A stretch of DNA of 18,352 nt from Planctomycetaceae bacterium (GCA_027080405.1 JALWSL010000436.1:1-18352), one strand, 5' to 3'. Positions 5,422-15,161 are shown, counted from the stretch's first letter. Translations and numbers: made by a program. Notes: generated from the sequence alone by a model not told the origin.

Positions 5422-7434
5422 ATGATTGTCAGTTGGAATTGGCTCAGCGATTATGTTTCTCTGGATTGTTCTGTTGAGGAAGCAGCCGATCGCTTGATGA
5501 TGTCCGGATTGAATCTGGAAGGTCTTGAAACCGTCGGAGATGATTTCGCGATCGACCTGGAAGTGACCAGCAACCGCCCGGATTGCCTGGGGCATATCGG
5601 CGTGGCTCGCGAACTTTGTGTCCTTTACGATAAAACATTGAGCACTCCCGAAGCGAACATTGCTCCCGTAACGGACAAAACGGAAAGCGTTACTTCGGTC
5701 GAAAATCGTGTGCCTGAGCATTGTCCGCAGTACATGGCCAGAGTTGTTCGAGGCGTTCAAATTGGCCCCAGTCCCGAGTGGCTTGTTGCCCGACTCGAGG
5801 CGGTTGGGTTACGTTCGGTCAATAATGTGGTCGATATCACCAATTACGTTCTGCTGGAATGCGGCCAGCCGCTGCATGCGTTCGATTTGAACAGGCTGGA
5901 TGGGAAAAAGATTATCGTTCGCCTGGCTGAACCGGGAGAAAAAATTGTCGCCATTGATGGCAAGGAATACGAACTGGACGATCAGACCTGCGTGATCGCC
6001 GATGCTTCCCGCCCGGTTGCCGTTGCCGGGGTAATGGGAGGAAAGGAAACTGAAGTGAGCGATTCAACAACCGATCTGCTGATCGAAACGGCCAACTTCG
6101 CACCGCTTTCTGTCAGGCGAACGGCTCGCAAACTTTCTCAGTTCAGCGATTCCTCTTTCCGGTTTGAACGCAGTATCGATATTCAGCAACTCGACTGGGC
6201 AAACCGCCGCTGTTGTGAACTGATGACGCAACTCGCAGGGGGCGAAATTCTCGATGAGCCGATTCTCGTCGGAGAAATCCCCGCTCATTCACCAGAGCCG
6301 ATTCCAATCCGTTATGAACAAACCAAGCGTCTGCTCGGTATCGACATCGCGCCGGAAGAAACCCGAAAAATCCTGAGGGAACTCGGCTTGCAGGAACTAT
6401 CGGCTAACGAAACGGAAGCGAGTTTCACGCCGCCCAGTTGGCGAGCCGACCTGACGCGCGAAGTCGACCTGATCGAAGAAGTGGCGAGGATCCACGGTTA
6501 CGATCGCATATCGGAGAACGATCCTCCCAAAATTCGGGCAGCCATCAAATCGAAACAGGACCGTACCGCAGAGATTGTGCATCAGGCATTCAATGCAGCC
6601 GGGTTTTATGAATCGATTACCATGAGTTTCGTTTCAGAACAACAATCGAAGCTGTTTAATCCGCGACAGATTGAAACGCCGCTGCGAGTGGAACACTCCT
6701 CCCGAAAACTCGAAAATTTGCTGCGTCCAAGCCTCATTCCGAGTTTGCTCGTTTCCCGCAGGGCGAATGAACGGACGGGAACTGCGAACGCTCAACTTTA
6801 TGAAATCGCCAGAACATTTCTCGGCATGAATGAGAACGGGGCGGAACAGGTTCTGACCGTTGGCTGTGTCACCGGGCATGATTTGCTTCACCTCAAAGGG
6901 ATTCTCGAGGAACTTGTCAAACAGGTGAATCGTGATGCCCTGCTGACAGCTTCGTCGTGCGATGTGCCAGGTTTTGCGGCTGGCCGTGGGGCAGAGCTCC
7001 AGTTAAACGGGCAGCGTTGGGGTTGGCTCGGTGAATTGGATCGCAGCGTGACCGATCAACTCGATTTGCGCGATGCCGTCACCGTTGCAGAGTTCGATTT
7101 GATGCCGCTCGTGGAACTGCTCGATCTGGAACCGCAGTACCGAACACTGCCCCAGTTTCCGGCCAGCGAACGTGATTTCAACTTCCTGCTCGATGAAGCA
7201 ACAACCTGGCAGCAATTGGAACAGGCGATTCGCGAAGCGGGTGGGGAACTGTTGGAAGATGTTCTTTTCGCCGGGCAATACCGAGGCAAACAGATTGGAG
7301 CGGGCAAAAAAACCTACCTGGCCCGTGTTCTATTCCGTTCGAGTGAAAGAACTCTCGCAGGAGAAGAAGTCGAAGCCCTGCACGCGAAAATTGTCGCCAA
7401 CTGTGAATCGAAACTTTCCGCCGTTTTGAGGTAG
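5422..7434 (+). CDS. pheT: Phenylalanyl-tRNA synthetase beta subunit, short form without the tRNA-binding OB domain
   Basis: This is the beta chain of the (alpha-beta)2 PheRS, which charges tRNA-Phe and clears mischarged Tyr-tRNA. The N-terminal piece runs from VSWNWLSDYV to GLETVG (3-39) and then jumps directly to AIDLEVTSNRPDCLGHIGVAREL (43-65). In most bacterial PheT an EMAP-like OB domain of ~110 residues lies between these blocks; it is missing here, giving 670 residues instead of ~795. The B3/B4 editing domain is intact: NVVDITNYVLLECGQPLHAF (135-154), GVMGG (203-207), IETANF (221-226) and SFRFERSID (245-253). The B5 and catalytic-like B6/B7 regions follow, then a complete FDX-ACB anticodon domain (about 574-670). 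pheS is not adjacent. The ATG lacks a Shine-Dalgarno site. A weak GCCGA/TCGGC stem (7437-7472) followed by TTTT is the only terminator-like feature downstream. Confidence 0.95.
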   Translation: MIVSWNWLSDYVSLDCSVEEAADRLMMSGLNLEGLETVGDDFAIDLEVTSNRPDCLGHIGVARELCVLYDKTLSTPEANIAPVTDKTESVTSVENRVPEHCPQYMARVVRGVQIGPSPEWLVARLEAVGLRSVNNVVDITNYVLLECGQPLHAFDLNRLDGKKIIVRLAEPGEKIVAIDGKEYELDDQTCVIADASRPVAVAGVMGGKETEVSDSTTDLLIETANFAPLSVRRTARKLSQFSDSSFRFERSIDIQQLDWANRRCCELMTQLAGGEILDEPILVGEIPAHSPEPIPIRYEQTKRLLGIDIAPEETRKILRELGLQELSANETEASFTPPSWRADLTREVDLIEEVARIHGYDRISENDPPKIRAAIKSKQDRTAEIVHQAFNAAGFYESITMSFVSEQQSKLFNPRQIETPLRVEHSSRKLENLLRPSLIPSLLVSRRANERTGTANAQLYEIARTFLGMNENGAEQVLTVGCVTGHDLLHLKGILEELVKQVNRDALLTASSCDVPGFAAGRGAELQLNGQRWGWLGELDRSVTDQLDLRDAVTVAEFDLMPLVELLDLEPQYRTLPQFPASERDFNFLLDEATTWQQLEQAIREAGGELLEDVLFAGQYRGKQIGAGKKTYLARVLFRSSERTLAGEEVEALHAKIVANCESKLSAVLR

Positions 7435-7495
7435 TGGCCGACAATCGGATCCCCGGGAAAAAATCAATCGGCTTTTCGAACCAACCTCTTGCAGA

Positions 7496-7942
7496 TTACA
7501 GAAAGGGCGATTCCTCGAAACACTCGGAGAACGGAGGCGCGATGAGGATCGATTCCAACTCGCCCCCCTCCTTGCAAAGACAGCAGGCCGTTTTCATGCG
7601 GCCAACAGCCAGCTTCTGTTCTCCGTCGAAAATATCCATTCGCCAACTGATCGACTTGGCGCCAAGGCGTTCGATGTTGACGTGAATCGAGAGGACGCGA
7701 TCATACCGGGCCGGGGCGATATACTGGCACTGGGCGGTCACGCGGGGCCAGCCGATCACCACGCCATCATCCCGTGTGTGCATAATACTGAGCCCCAAAG
7801 AACGGTAGTAGGCGTGCTCGGCTTCTTCCATGTATCGATAATAATTGGAGAAGTGTGCAATGCCAGCCATGTCCGTTTCCGCAAACGCCACGCGTCTTTG
7901 ATACACAAACTGGGATTTCATTTCTTCCTGCTGCTCGTTCAC
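7496..7942 (-). CDS. Acyl-CoA thioesterase, 4-hydroxybenzoyl-CoA thioesterase-like hot-dog protein
   Basis: Single hot-dog-fold protein that most likely hydrolyses an acyl- or aryl-CoA thioester in the cytoplasm. The family signature is near the N-terminus: VAFAETDMAGIAHFSNYYRY (18-37), with Asp24 at the position of the catalytic aspartate of 4-hydroxybenzoyl-CoA thioesterases; the long helix EEAEHAYYRSLGL follows. IGWPRVTAQCQYIAPARYDR and ISWRMDIFDGEQKLAVGRMKTACC provide the usual later strands. The length of 148 residues is normal. The start is uncertain: the frame begins with GTG at 7942, while an ATG at 7918 (140 residues) has AGGA only four bases upstream. It converges on pheT with a 61-base gap, so it is transcribed independently. 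YbgC- or FadM-like roles are possible; the substrate is unknown. Confidence 0.88.
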   Translation of the reverse strand: MNEQQEEMKSQFVYQRRVAFAETDMAGIAHFSNYYRYMEEAEHAYYRSLGLSIMHTRDDGVVIGWPRVTAQCQYIAPARYDRVLSIHVNIERLGAKSISWRMDIFDGEQKLAVGRMKTACCLCKEGGELESILIAPPFSECFEESPFL

Positions 7943-8236
7943 AAATGCTTACTTTCTTTCTTGTTGTTTTCTTCCGGGAATCCTTCGTGGGAACACGCCC
8001 GTCGATGCTTGAGAGTAACACGTCGAGGGTATCACAAAGCAATCGATGTTGGTACTGTGGGCCGTGGGCTGTGCGCAGAGCAGAAATGATTCTCAACCCG
8101 GTCAACTGGCAAACAGGCTTCCGCAAAGGCTTTCTATCGGGTTTTACTGATTCCTCTTGCCCCATTAAAAAAGAAGTCGGTATCATCCCGACTCTTTCCG
8201 CTGTTTTGCGAGAAAATGAATAAGCGAAACTGATCA
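7943..8236. other. 294-base divergent intergenic region between the thioesterase and GT9 genes
   Basis: It should contain divergent promoters for the two flanking genes, but I cannot identify convincing -35/-10 boxes. Short open frames here look like noise. The only clear structure is the hairpin at 8170-8197. Confidence 0.4.
8170..8197 (-). terminator. Intrinsic-terminator-shaped hairpin, better formed on the minus strand
   Basis: AGTCGG (8175-8180) pairs with CCGACT (8188-8193) around a 7-base loop. AAAG/CTTT extends the stem past one bulged A. On the minus strand the stem is followed by TTCTTTTTTAATG, a good T-run; on the plus strand the tail is interrupted. It lies 39 bases before the GT9 ATG, and no minus-strand gene feeds into it, so its purpose is unclear (antisense blocker or leader structure). 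Confidence 0.4.
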
Positions 8237-9346
8237 ATGCCTGAACGCCATTCTGAGCACCATCTTATCCAATTGTTGAAGGAATCTTCCGCCCAAAAAA
8301 TCGCGGTGATTAAACCGAGTGCGCTGGGGGATGTTGTGCAAACATTGCCACTGCTGGGGGTATTGAAGAAAAGATTTCCGAATGCGGAGATCGATTGGGT
8401 CATTCGCAGTGAACTGGCAAACCTGCTGAAAGGTCATCCGTATCTTTCAGAAATCATCCCGTATTACCGACACGGCGGTTTGAAAAGCTGGATTCAACTT
8501 CTTCGCAGACTGAGAAGCCGTCGCTATGACCTTGTTTTCGATCTTCAGGGCCTGCTCAGAACGGGCGTAATGACACTTGCCACCGGAGCGACACTACGGG
8601 TTGGCCTGGAAACTGCCCGGGAATGTTCCCATTGGGCCTGTCATGGATTGCTTCCGGAAACAGGAAAATCGGTTCCGGCTCACGCGCGGTATTGGCGTAT
8701 CGCAGAGTTTCTCGATTTGCAGAATGAATCCAGAAATCTCAATCTCGGTATCACGGCATCAGATCAGGACGCGGCAAGTCGCGCTCTTGAAGCGTTGGAG
8801 GATTCGCCCGGCCCGTTGATGGTGATTCATCCGGGAGCCAAGTGGGAAACGAAACGCTGGCCGGTGTCACAGTTCGCTGAAATCGCCATTCGCACCTATA
8901 AAAAATTCGGGATGCGAATCGCAGTCATCGGCACCAAAGGGGAACATAACGATGCAGAACTGATCGTTGCCGCCATGAGGCAACATGTCCCCCAGGCCCC
9001 GGCGATCAATCTGGCCGGAAAAACATCACTGCGGGAACTGGCTGTTATTCTGGAAAAAGCGGATCTGGTTCTCACTAACGATTCCGGTCCGATGCATCTG
9101 GCTGCAGCAATGGGAACCCCCGTTGTCGGCATTTTCACATGCACCTCGGCAGAAAGATCCGGCCCACCGGGCAACCATCATCAACTGATCCAAGCGCAAG
9201 TTCCGTGTGCGGCCAGCTACCGCAAAACCTGTCCGTACACAGATTCCGGGCAGATGCAATGTATGCAGGCGGTTTCCCTCTTTCAGGTTTGGACGGGCGT
9301 TCAAAAAGCGATCGAAAAGAATAAAATTGTCAGCCGCGTAGCCTGA
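8237..9346 (+). CDS. Glycosyltransferase family 9 (ADP-heptose:LPS heptosyltransferase-like)
   Basis: GT9 enzymes transfer heptose from ADP-heptose to the LPS inner core at the cytoplasmic face of the membrane. The 369 residues form two Rossmann lobes. The N-terminal nucleotide-sugar acceptor site is KIAVIKPSALGDVVQTLPLL (21-40). FDLQGLLRTG (101-110) follows, then IHPGAKWETKRWP (197-209) opens the second lobe. NDSGPMHLAAAMGTPVVGIF (281-300) is the diagnostic donor-binding motif. The cysteine-rich tail (Cys324, Cys332, Cys342) is also common in this family. WaaC/WaaF-type heptosyl transfer is the default call, but other GT9 members use different sugars and no LPS-core genes lie beside it. No transmembrane segment is evident. 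No Shine-Dalgarno site precedes the ATG; a hairpin lies 39 bases upstream. Confidence 0.92.
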   Translation: MPERHSEHHLIQLLKESSAQKIAVIKPSALGDVVQTLPLLGVLKKRFPNAEIDWVIRSELANLLKGHPYLSEIIPYYRHGGLKSWIQLLRRLRSRRYDLVFDLQGLLRTGVMTLATGATLRVGLETARECSHWACHGLLPETGKSVPAHARYWRIAEFLDLQNESRNLNLGITASDQDAASRALEALEDSPGPLMVIHPGAKWETKRWPVSQFAEIAIRTYKKFGMRIAVIGTKGEHNDAELIVAAMRQHVPQAPAINLAGKTSLRELAVILEKADLVLTNDSGPMHLAAAMGTPVVGIFTCTSAERSGPPGNHHQLIQAQVPCAASYRKTCPYTDSGQMQCMQAVSLFQVWTGVQKAIEKNKIVSRVA

Positions 9347-10691
<1,345 letters not shown>

Positions 10692-10722
10692 CCGGACGTT
10701 CTTTCCCGAATTGATCAACGAG

Positions 10723-10762
10723 CCCCCCACATCGAACTCACGGTGTCGGGGGTTTTCTCTTT
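10723..10762 (+). terminator. Intrinsic terminator of gap
   Basis: CCCCC (10723-10727) and ACATCG (10729-10734) pair with CGGTGT (10741-10746) and GGGGG (10748-10752) across one C-C mismatch and a T-G wobble. The loop is AACTCA. TTTTCTCTTT follows. It starts 32 bases after the gap stop codon. Confidence 0.85.
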
Positions 10763-10973
10763 ATCGGAATCGCAGCTCGACAACATGACCAAGGCCGGAC
10801 AGTTCGCAGGAAAGCATCTCGAAGACCGGGAAAAACAGTAAGGGATACCAGTTCGATGGTGAACTGGAGAATCTGGCAATAATCTATCGACAGCCTCGAA
10901 CAATGCAGGAATTCTCCTGTAAAAGAGGGCTGCTGGAAATTGATCGTTGGGATATCGGAATTACAATGCGGAC

Positions 10974-11735
10974 ATGTCAAAGCCCATTCTCTACCTTGGT
11001 GATACCAGCCTGACCAGTGCAGCGAGCTATCTGGCTGGAGTGTTATCGCATGCAGGATGGGAATTCGACTATCTGCCCAGCGATACAAATCTGAAAGCGG
11101 AAGATATCGCGGGCACAGGGAAGCTGATCATTTTCAGCGACTATCCAGCCGAGCGTGTTGATGCTTCCCTGCAGAACAAAATCGTCGAGCAGGTTCGGCA
11201 GGGAACAGCCCTGATGATGATCGGCGGATGGGAATCGTTCCAGGGTTCGGGAGGGAACTGGGCCGGAACAGCAATCGGGAATCTGTTGCCGGTTGTCATT
11301 TCAGAAAAAGACGACCGAAAAAACTGTGATCAACCTGTTTTTATCAGGTGCCCGCTGCAGCACCCGATCACGGACGGTCTCCCCTGGAATGAACGCCCTC
11401 CACTGATTGGGGGATACAATCAGGTAAAAGCCAAACCGGAAGGAACTGTTCTTCTGGAAGCGGAACGTTACCATGCTTCTTTCCGGGACGGTGAGGCAAC
11501 GTGCGAACTTGTCCGGGCAGGTTCGGATCCCCTGTTGGTGATTGATGATTCGCAACCGGGCAGAATCGCCGCGTTGATGACAGACCTGGCTCCACATTGG
11601 GTCGGGCCATTGGTCGATTGGGGAGAAGGACGGGTAACATCCCGTTGCGAGGTAGCAGAAGAAATCGAGGTGGGCAATTTGTATACCAAGTTGATTAAGC
11701 AACTGATTGAATGGGTCGGTCAATTGAACCGCTGA
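10974..11735 (+). CDS. GATase1-like protein (putative glutamine amidotransferase fold, nucleophile absent)
   Basis: 253 residues with a flavodoxin/class I GATase-like layout, resembling the Pfam family known as GATase1_like (formerly DUF1355). The frame starts KPILYLGDTSLTSAASYLAG (3-22), a first beta strand and helix. The nucleophile-elbow position reads MMIGGWESFQGSGG (81-94), where true amidotransferases have Gly-x-Cys-x-Gly. Other family landmarks are HPITDGLPW (130-138), GGYNQVKAK (146-154) and TDLAPHWVGPLVDWG (203-217). The missing cysteine argues against glutaminase activity; a ligand-binding or structural role is possible. The frame could start at TTG 10947, but ATG 10974 fits the domain edge; no strong Shine-Dalgarno site is seen. 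The 211 bases between the gap terminator and this start hold no supported gene. pfp follows after 108 bases, in the same direction. Confidence 0.8.
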   Translation: MSKPILYLGDTSLTSAASYLAGVLSHAGWEFDYLPSDTNLKAEDIAGTGKLIIFSDYPAERVDASLQNKIVEQVRQGTALMMIGGWESFQGSGGNWAGTAIGNLLPVVISEKDDRKNCDQPVFIRCPLQHPITDGLPWNERPPLIGGYNQVKAKPEGTVLLEAERYHASFRDGEATCELVRAGSDPLLVIDDSQPGRIAALMTDLAPHWVGPLVDWGEGRVTSRCEVAEEIEVGNLYTKLIKQLIEWVGQLNR

Positions 11736-11832
11736 ATGTGAACGAGATAACTCCTGACATGTTCTATTCAGGTGTTCTACTTTGCTTGGCCTATCTGCAG
11801 TAGAAACGTAACCTTCGCCTATCGTGAAAATA

Positions 11833-11837
11833 AAGGA
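11833..11837 (+). promoter_or_regulatory. Shine-Dalgarno site that sets the pfp start
   Basis: AAGGA with a 6-base spacer to the ATG at 11844. It rules out the longer frame that begins at 11772, whose first 24 residues do not resemble the family. Confidence 0.8.
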
Positions 11838-11843
11838 AACAAA

Positions 11844-13040
11844 ATGCAAACGGGAAATGCCATTGTCGGGCAATCGGGGGGGCCAACCTGTGTCATCAAT
11901 TCCTCGCTGGTTGGAGTGGTGGAAGCAGCTTTGAAAAGCAAAAAAATTGGTACCGTTTACGGTATGCGATTCGGAATTGAAGGGGTTCTCGAAAATAAAC
12001 TGCTCGATTTTTCAAAAACCGAACCTGCTGTTCTGAAAAATCTGAAACAGACTCCGAGCAGTGCCCTGGGGTCTACCCGCCTCAAGCTACAGGAGGAGCA
12101 TTTTGAACCGATTCTGAAGCAGTTGAAGAAAAAAAACATTCGCTATTTCTTCATGATTGGCGGTAACGACACGATGGACACGATTCATCGGATTGTCGAA
12201 TACGCGAACCGGCAAGGCTGGGAAATGAAAGGGGTGGGAGTTCCGAAAACGGTTGACAACGATCTATTTGGTACCGATCACACACCGGGGTTCGCCTCAG
12301 CCGGGCGGTATGTTGCGCTGTCTGTCCTGCAGGGTGGATTGCTCGCCAAGGATATGCAGCGGGTCGATCAGTTTACTGTTTTTCAGACGGTAGGCCGCAG
12401 TGCCGGCTGGCTGCCTGCCGCAGCCGCCTGTGCCCGTCGAAAAGCAGGTGATCCGCCGCACATTATATTGCTTCCCGAGCGTCCCTTTATCCGCGAAGAT
12501 TTTCTTGCATTGGTCAAAACAATGCAGGCGAAACATGGTTTCGTCTCCATTGTTTGTGGCGAGGGAATCACGAACCCGGACGGTTCACCTGTTTCCGCAT
12601 CTCAGACAAAAGATCGTTTTGCCAATGTCGAATTCGGTGCCATGGGCGGAACCAGTGCAGCCATGATTCTGCATCGAATCATTTCGGACGAATTCGGTTG
12701 GCGTGGCGAGTTCCAGGTTTGCGAATCGCTCCAAATGTGTGCGGCGGATCGGGCTGTCAAGCTGGATTACAAGGAAGCCTACGCCTGCGGAAAGCAGGCC
12801 GTCAAGTTGGCGTTGCAGGGAAAAAGCGGCGTGATGGTTTCGATAGTTCGCGTTTCAAAGGGGAATCAACCCTATCGTATCGAACTGAGAACGGAACCAC
12901 TTGCAAATGTTGCCAACCACGAACGTCCAATGCCTGACCGCTTCATCGCCAAATCGGGAATGGATGTGACCAAAGCCTTTATGAACTACGTCTCTCCACT
13001 GATTGGCGAATTACCTGTTTACCAGTCTTTACCGCGATAA
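11844..13040 (+). CDS. pfp: 6-phosphofructokinase, pyrophosphate-dependent type by signature
   Basis: Phosphorylates fructose 6-phosphate to fructose 1,6-bisphosphate; with pyrophosphate as donor the reaction is reversible. The 398 residues begin with the nucleotide-loop equivalent IVGQSGGPTCVINSSLVG (7-24). GGNDTMDT (106-113) puts Asp109 where ATP-dependent enzymes have Gly, and PKTVDND (134-140) puts Lys135 where they have Gly. This Asp/Lys pair is the classic pyrophosphate-donor signature. Asp138 is the catalytic base, followed by FGTDHTPGFASA. QTVGRSAGWLPAAAA (181-195) and PERPF (211-215) are the substrate-binding blocks. The start is chosen from AAGGA at 11833-11837. The SIS-domain gene follows after 55 bases with its own ribosome site, so GATase1-like, pfp and SIS may form one unit. 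Donor specificity needs an enzyme assay. Confidence 0.93.
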   Translation: MQTGNAIVGQSGGPTCVINSSLVGVVEAALKSKKIGTVYGMRFGIEGVLENKLLDFSKTEPAVLKNLKQTPSSALGSTRLKLQEEHFEPILKQLKKKNIRYFFMIGGNDTMDTIHRIVEYANRQGWEMKGVGVPKTVDNDLFGTDHTPGFASAGRYVALSVLQGGLLAKDMQRVDQFTVFQTVGRSAGWLPAAAACARRKAGDPPHIILLPERPFIREDFLALVKTMQAKHGFVSIVCGEGITNPDGSPVSASQTKDRFANVEFGAMGGTSAAMILHRIISDEFGWRGEFQVCESLQMCAADRAVKLDYKEAYACGKQAVKLALQGKSGVMVSIVRVSKGNQPYRIELRTEPLANVANHERPMPDRFIAKSGMDVTKAFMNYVSPLIGELPVYQSLPR

Positions 13041-13095
13041 TTTCAAACACGATAATTTTGAAATCATTCCATAAGCCTCATAAGGAAAACGACAA

Positions 13096-14115
13096 ATGAA
13101 CTCCAACGACGAAAAATATACTGGATACGGTTTGACCCGTGACATGCTTGCCACCCCGGGAATTGTCCGCCATTTCAACACGACGCGCATGCAGGAAACG
13201 GCGGCTGAAGTGGCCAAACTTGGCAAACTGTTTTTGACGGGTGAAGGTTCGAGTCGCATCTTTCCTGCAAAAAATCTGATGCGAACCGCCCTGGAACAGG
13301 GCCGCCCGATCAATCTGCATACTGAAGCGGGCCGACAGGCACAGGAGTACCAACTCGCCGACTGGGCCGTTTTTGCCCTTTCCAATTCGGGGCGGACAGC
13401 GGAGGTCATCGGTCTGTTCAAAAAACTGGCGGAAGCGGGTAACAATCATCGATACAGCCTGACGGCCTTTGCCGACTCCCGTCTGGAATCACTGGCGAAC
13501 AGAGGTTATGTTCTCGAATGCGGCGAGGAGGGAGCAGTCGCTGCAACAAAAAGTGTGATTGAACAGGCACTTTTTTATCTGGCGTTGTTGGAGAACATTT
13601 ACGGCGAATCGAATCTGGCAGGTCAGTTGGACACGCTGGCCGACGCCATGCAGGAGGCGTTGGCGCTCGAAATCGATTCTCAGATGATCGCTGATATTGC
13701 CAATGCGGGCACGATTTACTGGGCCGGTCGCAATGATGGAGTGGCAGAAGAACTGACATTGAAAACAAACGAAATCACGCGCAAGCGATCCGATTATCTG
13801 GAGGGAACATACGCCGTTCATGGCATCGAGGAAGTCATGAACCAGGATGATGTCGTTCTCTGGATTGATCCGTATGCAGATTCCGAAGAGAAATTCCAGG
13901 AGGTTCTCGGCAAAGGCGTCGGGCTGAAAATCATTGCCATCGCAGATCGCGACACAATTTTCCCGACAATCAAAATACCTTCTGCAGGCAATTTAAGCAC
14001 CTTTGTTCAAATGTGTGCCGGTTGGAATATTCTGGTGGAAGTCGGAATCCTGCTTGGTATCGATCTCGATAAGCCGGAACGGGCCAGGAAAGTCGGCAAC
14101 GAGTTTGTCGGTTGA
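13096..14115 (+). CDS. Double-SIS sugar-phosphate isomerase (GlmS isomerase-domain-like, no glutaminase domain)
   Basis: 339 residues made of two SIS (sugar isomerase) domains, about 40-165 and 205-330. Landmarks of the GlmS/AgaS isomerase group are LTGEGSSRIF (47-56), ALSNSGRTAEVI (94-105), GEEGAVAATKSVIEQALFYL (143-162), GRNDGVAEELTLKTNEITRK (211-230) and YAVHGIEEVM (239-248), plus a C-terminal LDKPERARKVGNE like the GlmS tail. There is no N-terminal Ntn glutaminase domain, so it is not a full glucosamine-6-phosphate synthase. It could be an amino-sugar-phosphate isomerase/deaminase or a ketose-aldose isomerase. AAGGA at 13082-13086 supports the start. An 8-base inverted repeat (ATTTCAAA 13040-13047 / TTTGAAAT 13057-13064) lies between pfp and this gene. 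A terminator follows at 14140-14166. Confidence 0.88.
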   Translation: MNSNDEKYTGYGLTRDMLATPGIVRHFNTTRMQETAAEVAKLGKLFLTGEGSSRIFPAKNLMRTALEQGRPINLHTEAGRQAQEYQLADWAVFALSNSGRTAEVIGLFKKLAEAGNNHRYSLTAFADSRLESLANRGYVLECGEEGAVAATKSVIEQALFYLALLENIYGESNLAGQLDTLADAMQEALALEIDSQMIADIANAGTIYWAGRNDGVAEELTLKTNEITRKRSDYLEGTYAVHGIEEVMNQDDVVLWIDPYADSEEKFQEVLGKGVGLKIIAIADRDTIFPTIKIPSAGNLSTFVQMCAGWNILVEVGILLGIDLDKPERARKVGNEFVG

Positions 14116-14139
14116 TCCTTTCTCGGCAGGCTCCAACAG

Positions 14140-14166
14140 ATTCCAGCAGAAAGCTGCGGAATTTTT
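14140..14166 (+). terminator. Intrinsic terminator of the SIS-domain gene
   Basis: ATTCC (14140-14144) and GCAG (14146-14149) pair with CTGC (14154-14157) and GGAAT (14158-14162) across one bulged A, with an AAAG loop. TTTT follows. It begins 25 bases after the SIS stop codon. On the minus strand there is no T-run, so it does not serve nadK. Confidence 0.75.
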
Positions 14167-14232
14167 CGCGGGTGCGGTCGCGCTGCGGCTGAAACAGATT
14201 CGATTTCATTCCGCCACAGTTACGGTCGCAGT

Positions 14233-14277
14233 CGCACAGCCAAAATCGCGAGGCCAAAGCCGCACAGTCAAAATCAC
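14233..14277. repeat. Imperfect direct repeat between the convergent SIS and nadK genes
   Basis: CGCACAGCCAAAATCGC (14233-14249) and CGCACAGTCAAAATCAC (14261-14277) match at 15 of 17 bases with a 28-base period. Related CACAGTT and TTACGG pieces flank them. No function can be assigned. Confidence 0.45.
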
Positions 14278-14297
14278 AGTTCCAGTTGTTACGGACA

Positions 14298-15161
14298 TTA
14301 CGGTTCGCTGTAGGAGAGCTGACCTTCCCAGCCGAGTTTTCGATGCAGTGTTTCGTAGTAGCTGTGTCCGGGAAAGCGGATCAGCTGGCAGCTGACCTGG
14401 GCCTGTTTGAAGGTAATCACATCACCGTGACAAAACGGGCGGTGTATGTGTCCATCGATCACCGCGAGCACGTCTTCCGTTTCACTCGGCAGGAAGAGTC
14501 GATAACACCGATCGGCACGATCGACAATCGGGCGAACAGTCAACGTGTGCGGACAAATCGGTGTGATGACGAAAGCTCGAATATCCTGTTGAAGAATGGG
14601 GCCGCCGGCCGAGAGGGAATGGGCGGTTGAACCGACCGGCGTACTCAGGATTAAACCGTCGCCGCTGTAGGTGGTGATGATTTCGCCGTCAACCGAGAGT
14701 TGCACATCAAACATGTGTGGGCGAGCTCCGACACAAACAGCCAATTCATTCAATCCCAGATGATGCTCCCGATCGCCATTCGCCCTTTCGATGAGGCATT
14801 CGTACATCATCAACTCGGCCAGGCCATACTCCCGGTTGATGATCAAATCGAAATTCTGCTGCAGGTTTTCGAGTGTCAAATCGGCCAGAAAACCGAGGCG
14901 TCCCAGGTTGACGGCCAGAATCGGAATTTGATTTTCACCAAATTGGCGACAGGCCCTCAAAAGGGAGCCGTCTCCCCCGAGGACAATGGCCAGATCGGCA
15001 TTTACGGCGACATGGTCGACATCCTGGCTCAGTGCGACTCCCGCGATTTCCACTTCCGGATGGGAAGCAAGAAACGGTTCCAGCTTTGCCCAGGCATCAC
15101 GGACCCGCTCTTTCGAGCTGCGTGCCATCACGACAATTCGCAACTTCTGATTACGTTTCAT
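14298..15161 (-). CDS. nadK: NAD kinase
   Basis: Phosphorylates NAD+ to NADP+ in the cytoplasm. The 287 residues contain the kinase signature [10 protein letters not shown] (61-70), [11 protein letters not shown] (85-95), LNELAV (137-142) and the diagnostic [20 protein letters not shown] (168-187), followed by the conserved [13 protein letters not shown] (199-211). The start at ATG 15161 is set by AGAAGG (15169-15174), 7 bases upstream; a longer frame to 15197 would only add phosphatase-overlapping sequence. The first 11 bases overlap the end of the FHA-GAF-PP2C gene, and the ribosome site lies in that gene's last codons. Translational coupling is therefore likely. No terminator is visible after the stop on this strand. 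It converges on the SIS gene. Confidence 0.96.
   Translation of the reverse strand: MKRNQKLRIVVMARSSKERVRDAWAKLEPFLASHPEVEIAGVALSQDVDHVAVNADLAIVLGGDGSLLRACRQFGENQIPILAVNLGRLGFLADLTLENLQQNFDLIINREYGLAELMMYECLIERANGDREHHLGLNELAVCVGARPHMFDVQLSVDGEIITTYSGDGLILSTPVGSTAHSLSAGGPILQQDIRAFVITPICPHTLTVRPIVDRADRCYRLFLPSETEDVLAVIDGHIHRPFCHGDVITFKQAQVSCQLIRFPGHSYYETLHRKLGWEGQLSYSEP

Noticed and set aside
10785..10841. An 18-residue open frame after the gap terminator
   Set aside because: No ribosome site and no similarity were recognised; it is too short to support.
11772..11843. A 24-residue N-terminal extension of Pfp starting at 11772
   Set aside because: It has no ribosome site and no family similarity, whereas AAGGA is correctly placed before the ATG at 11844.
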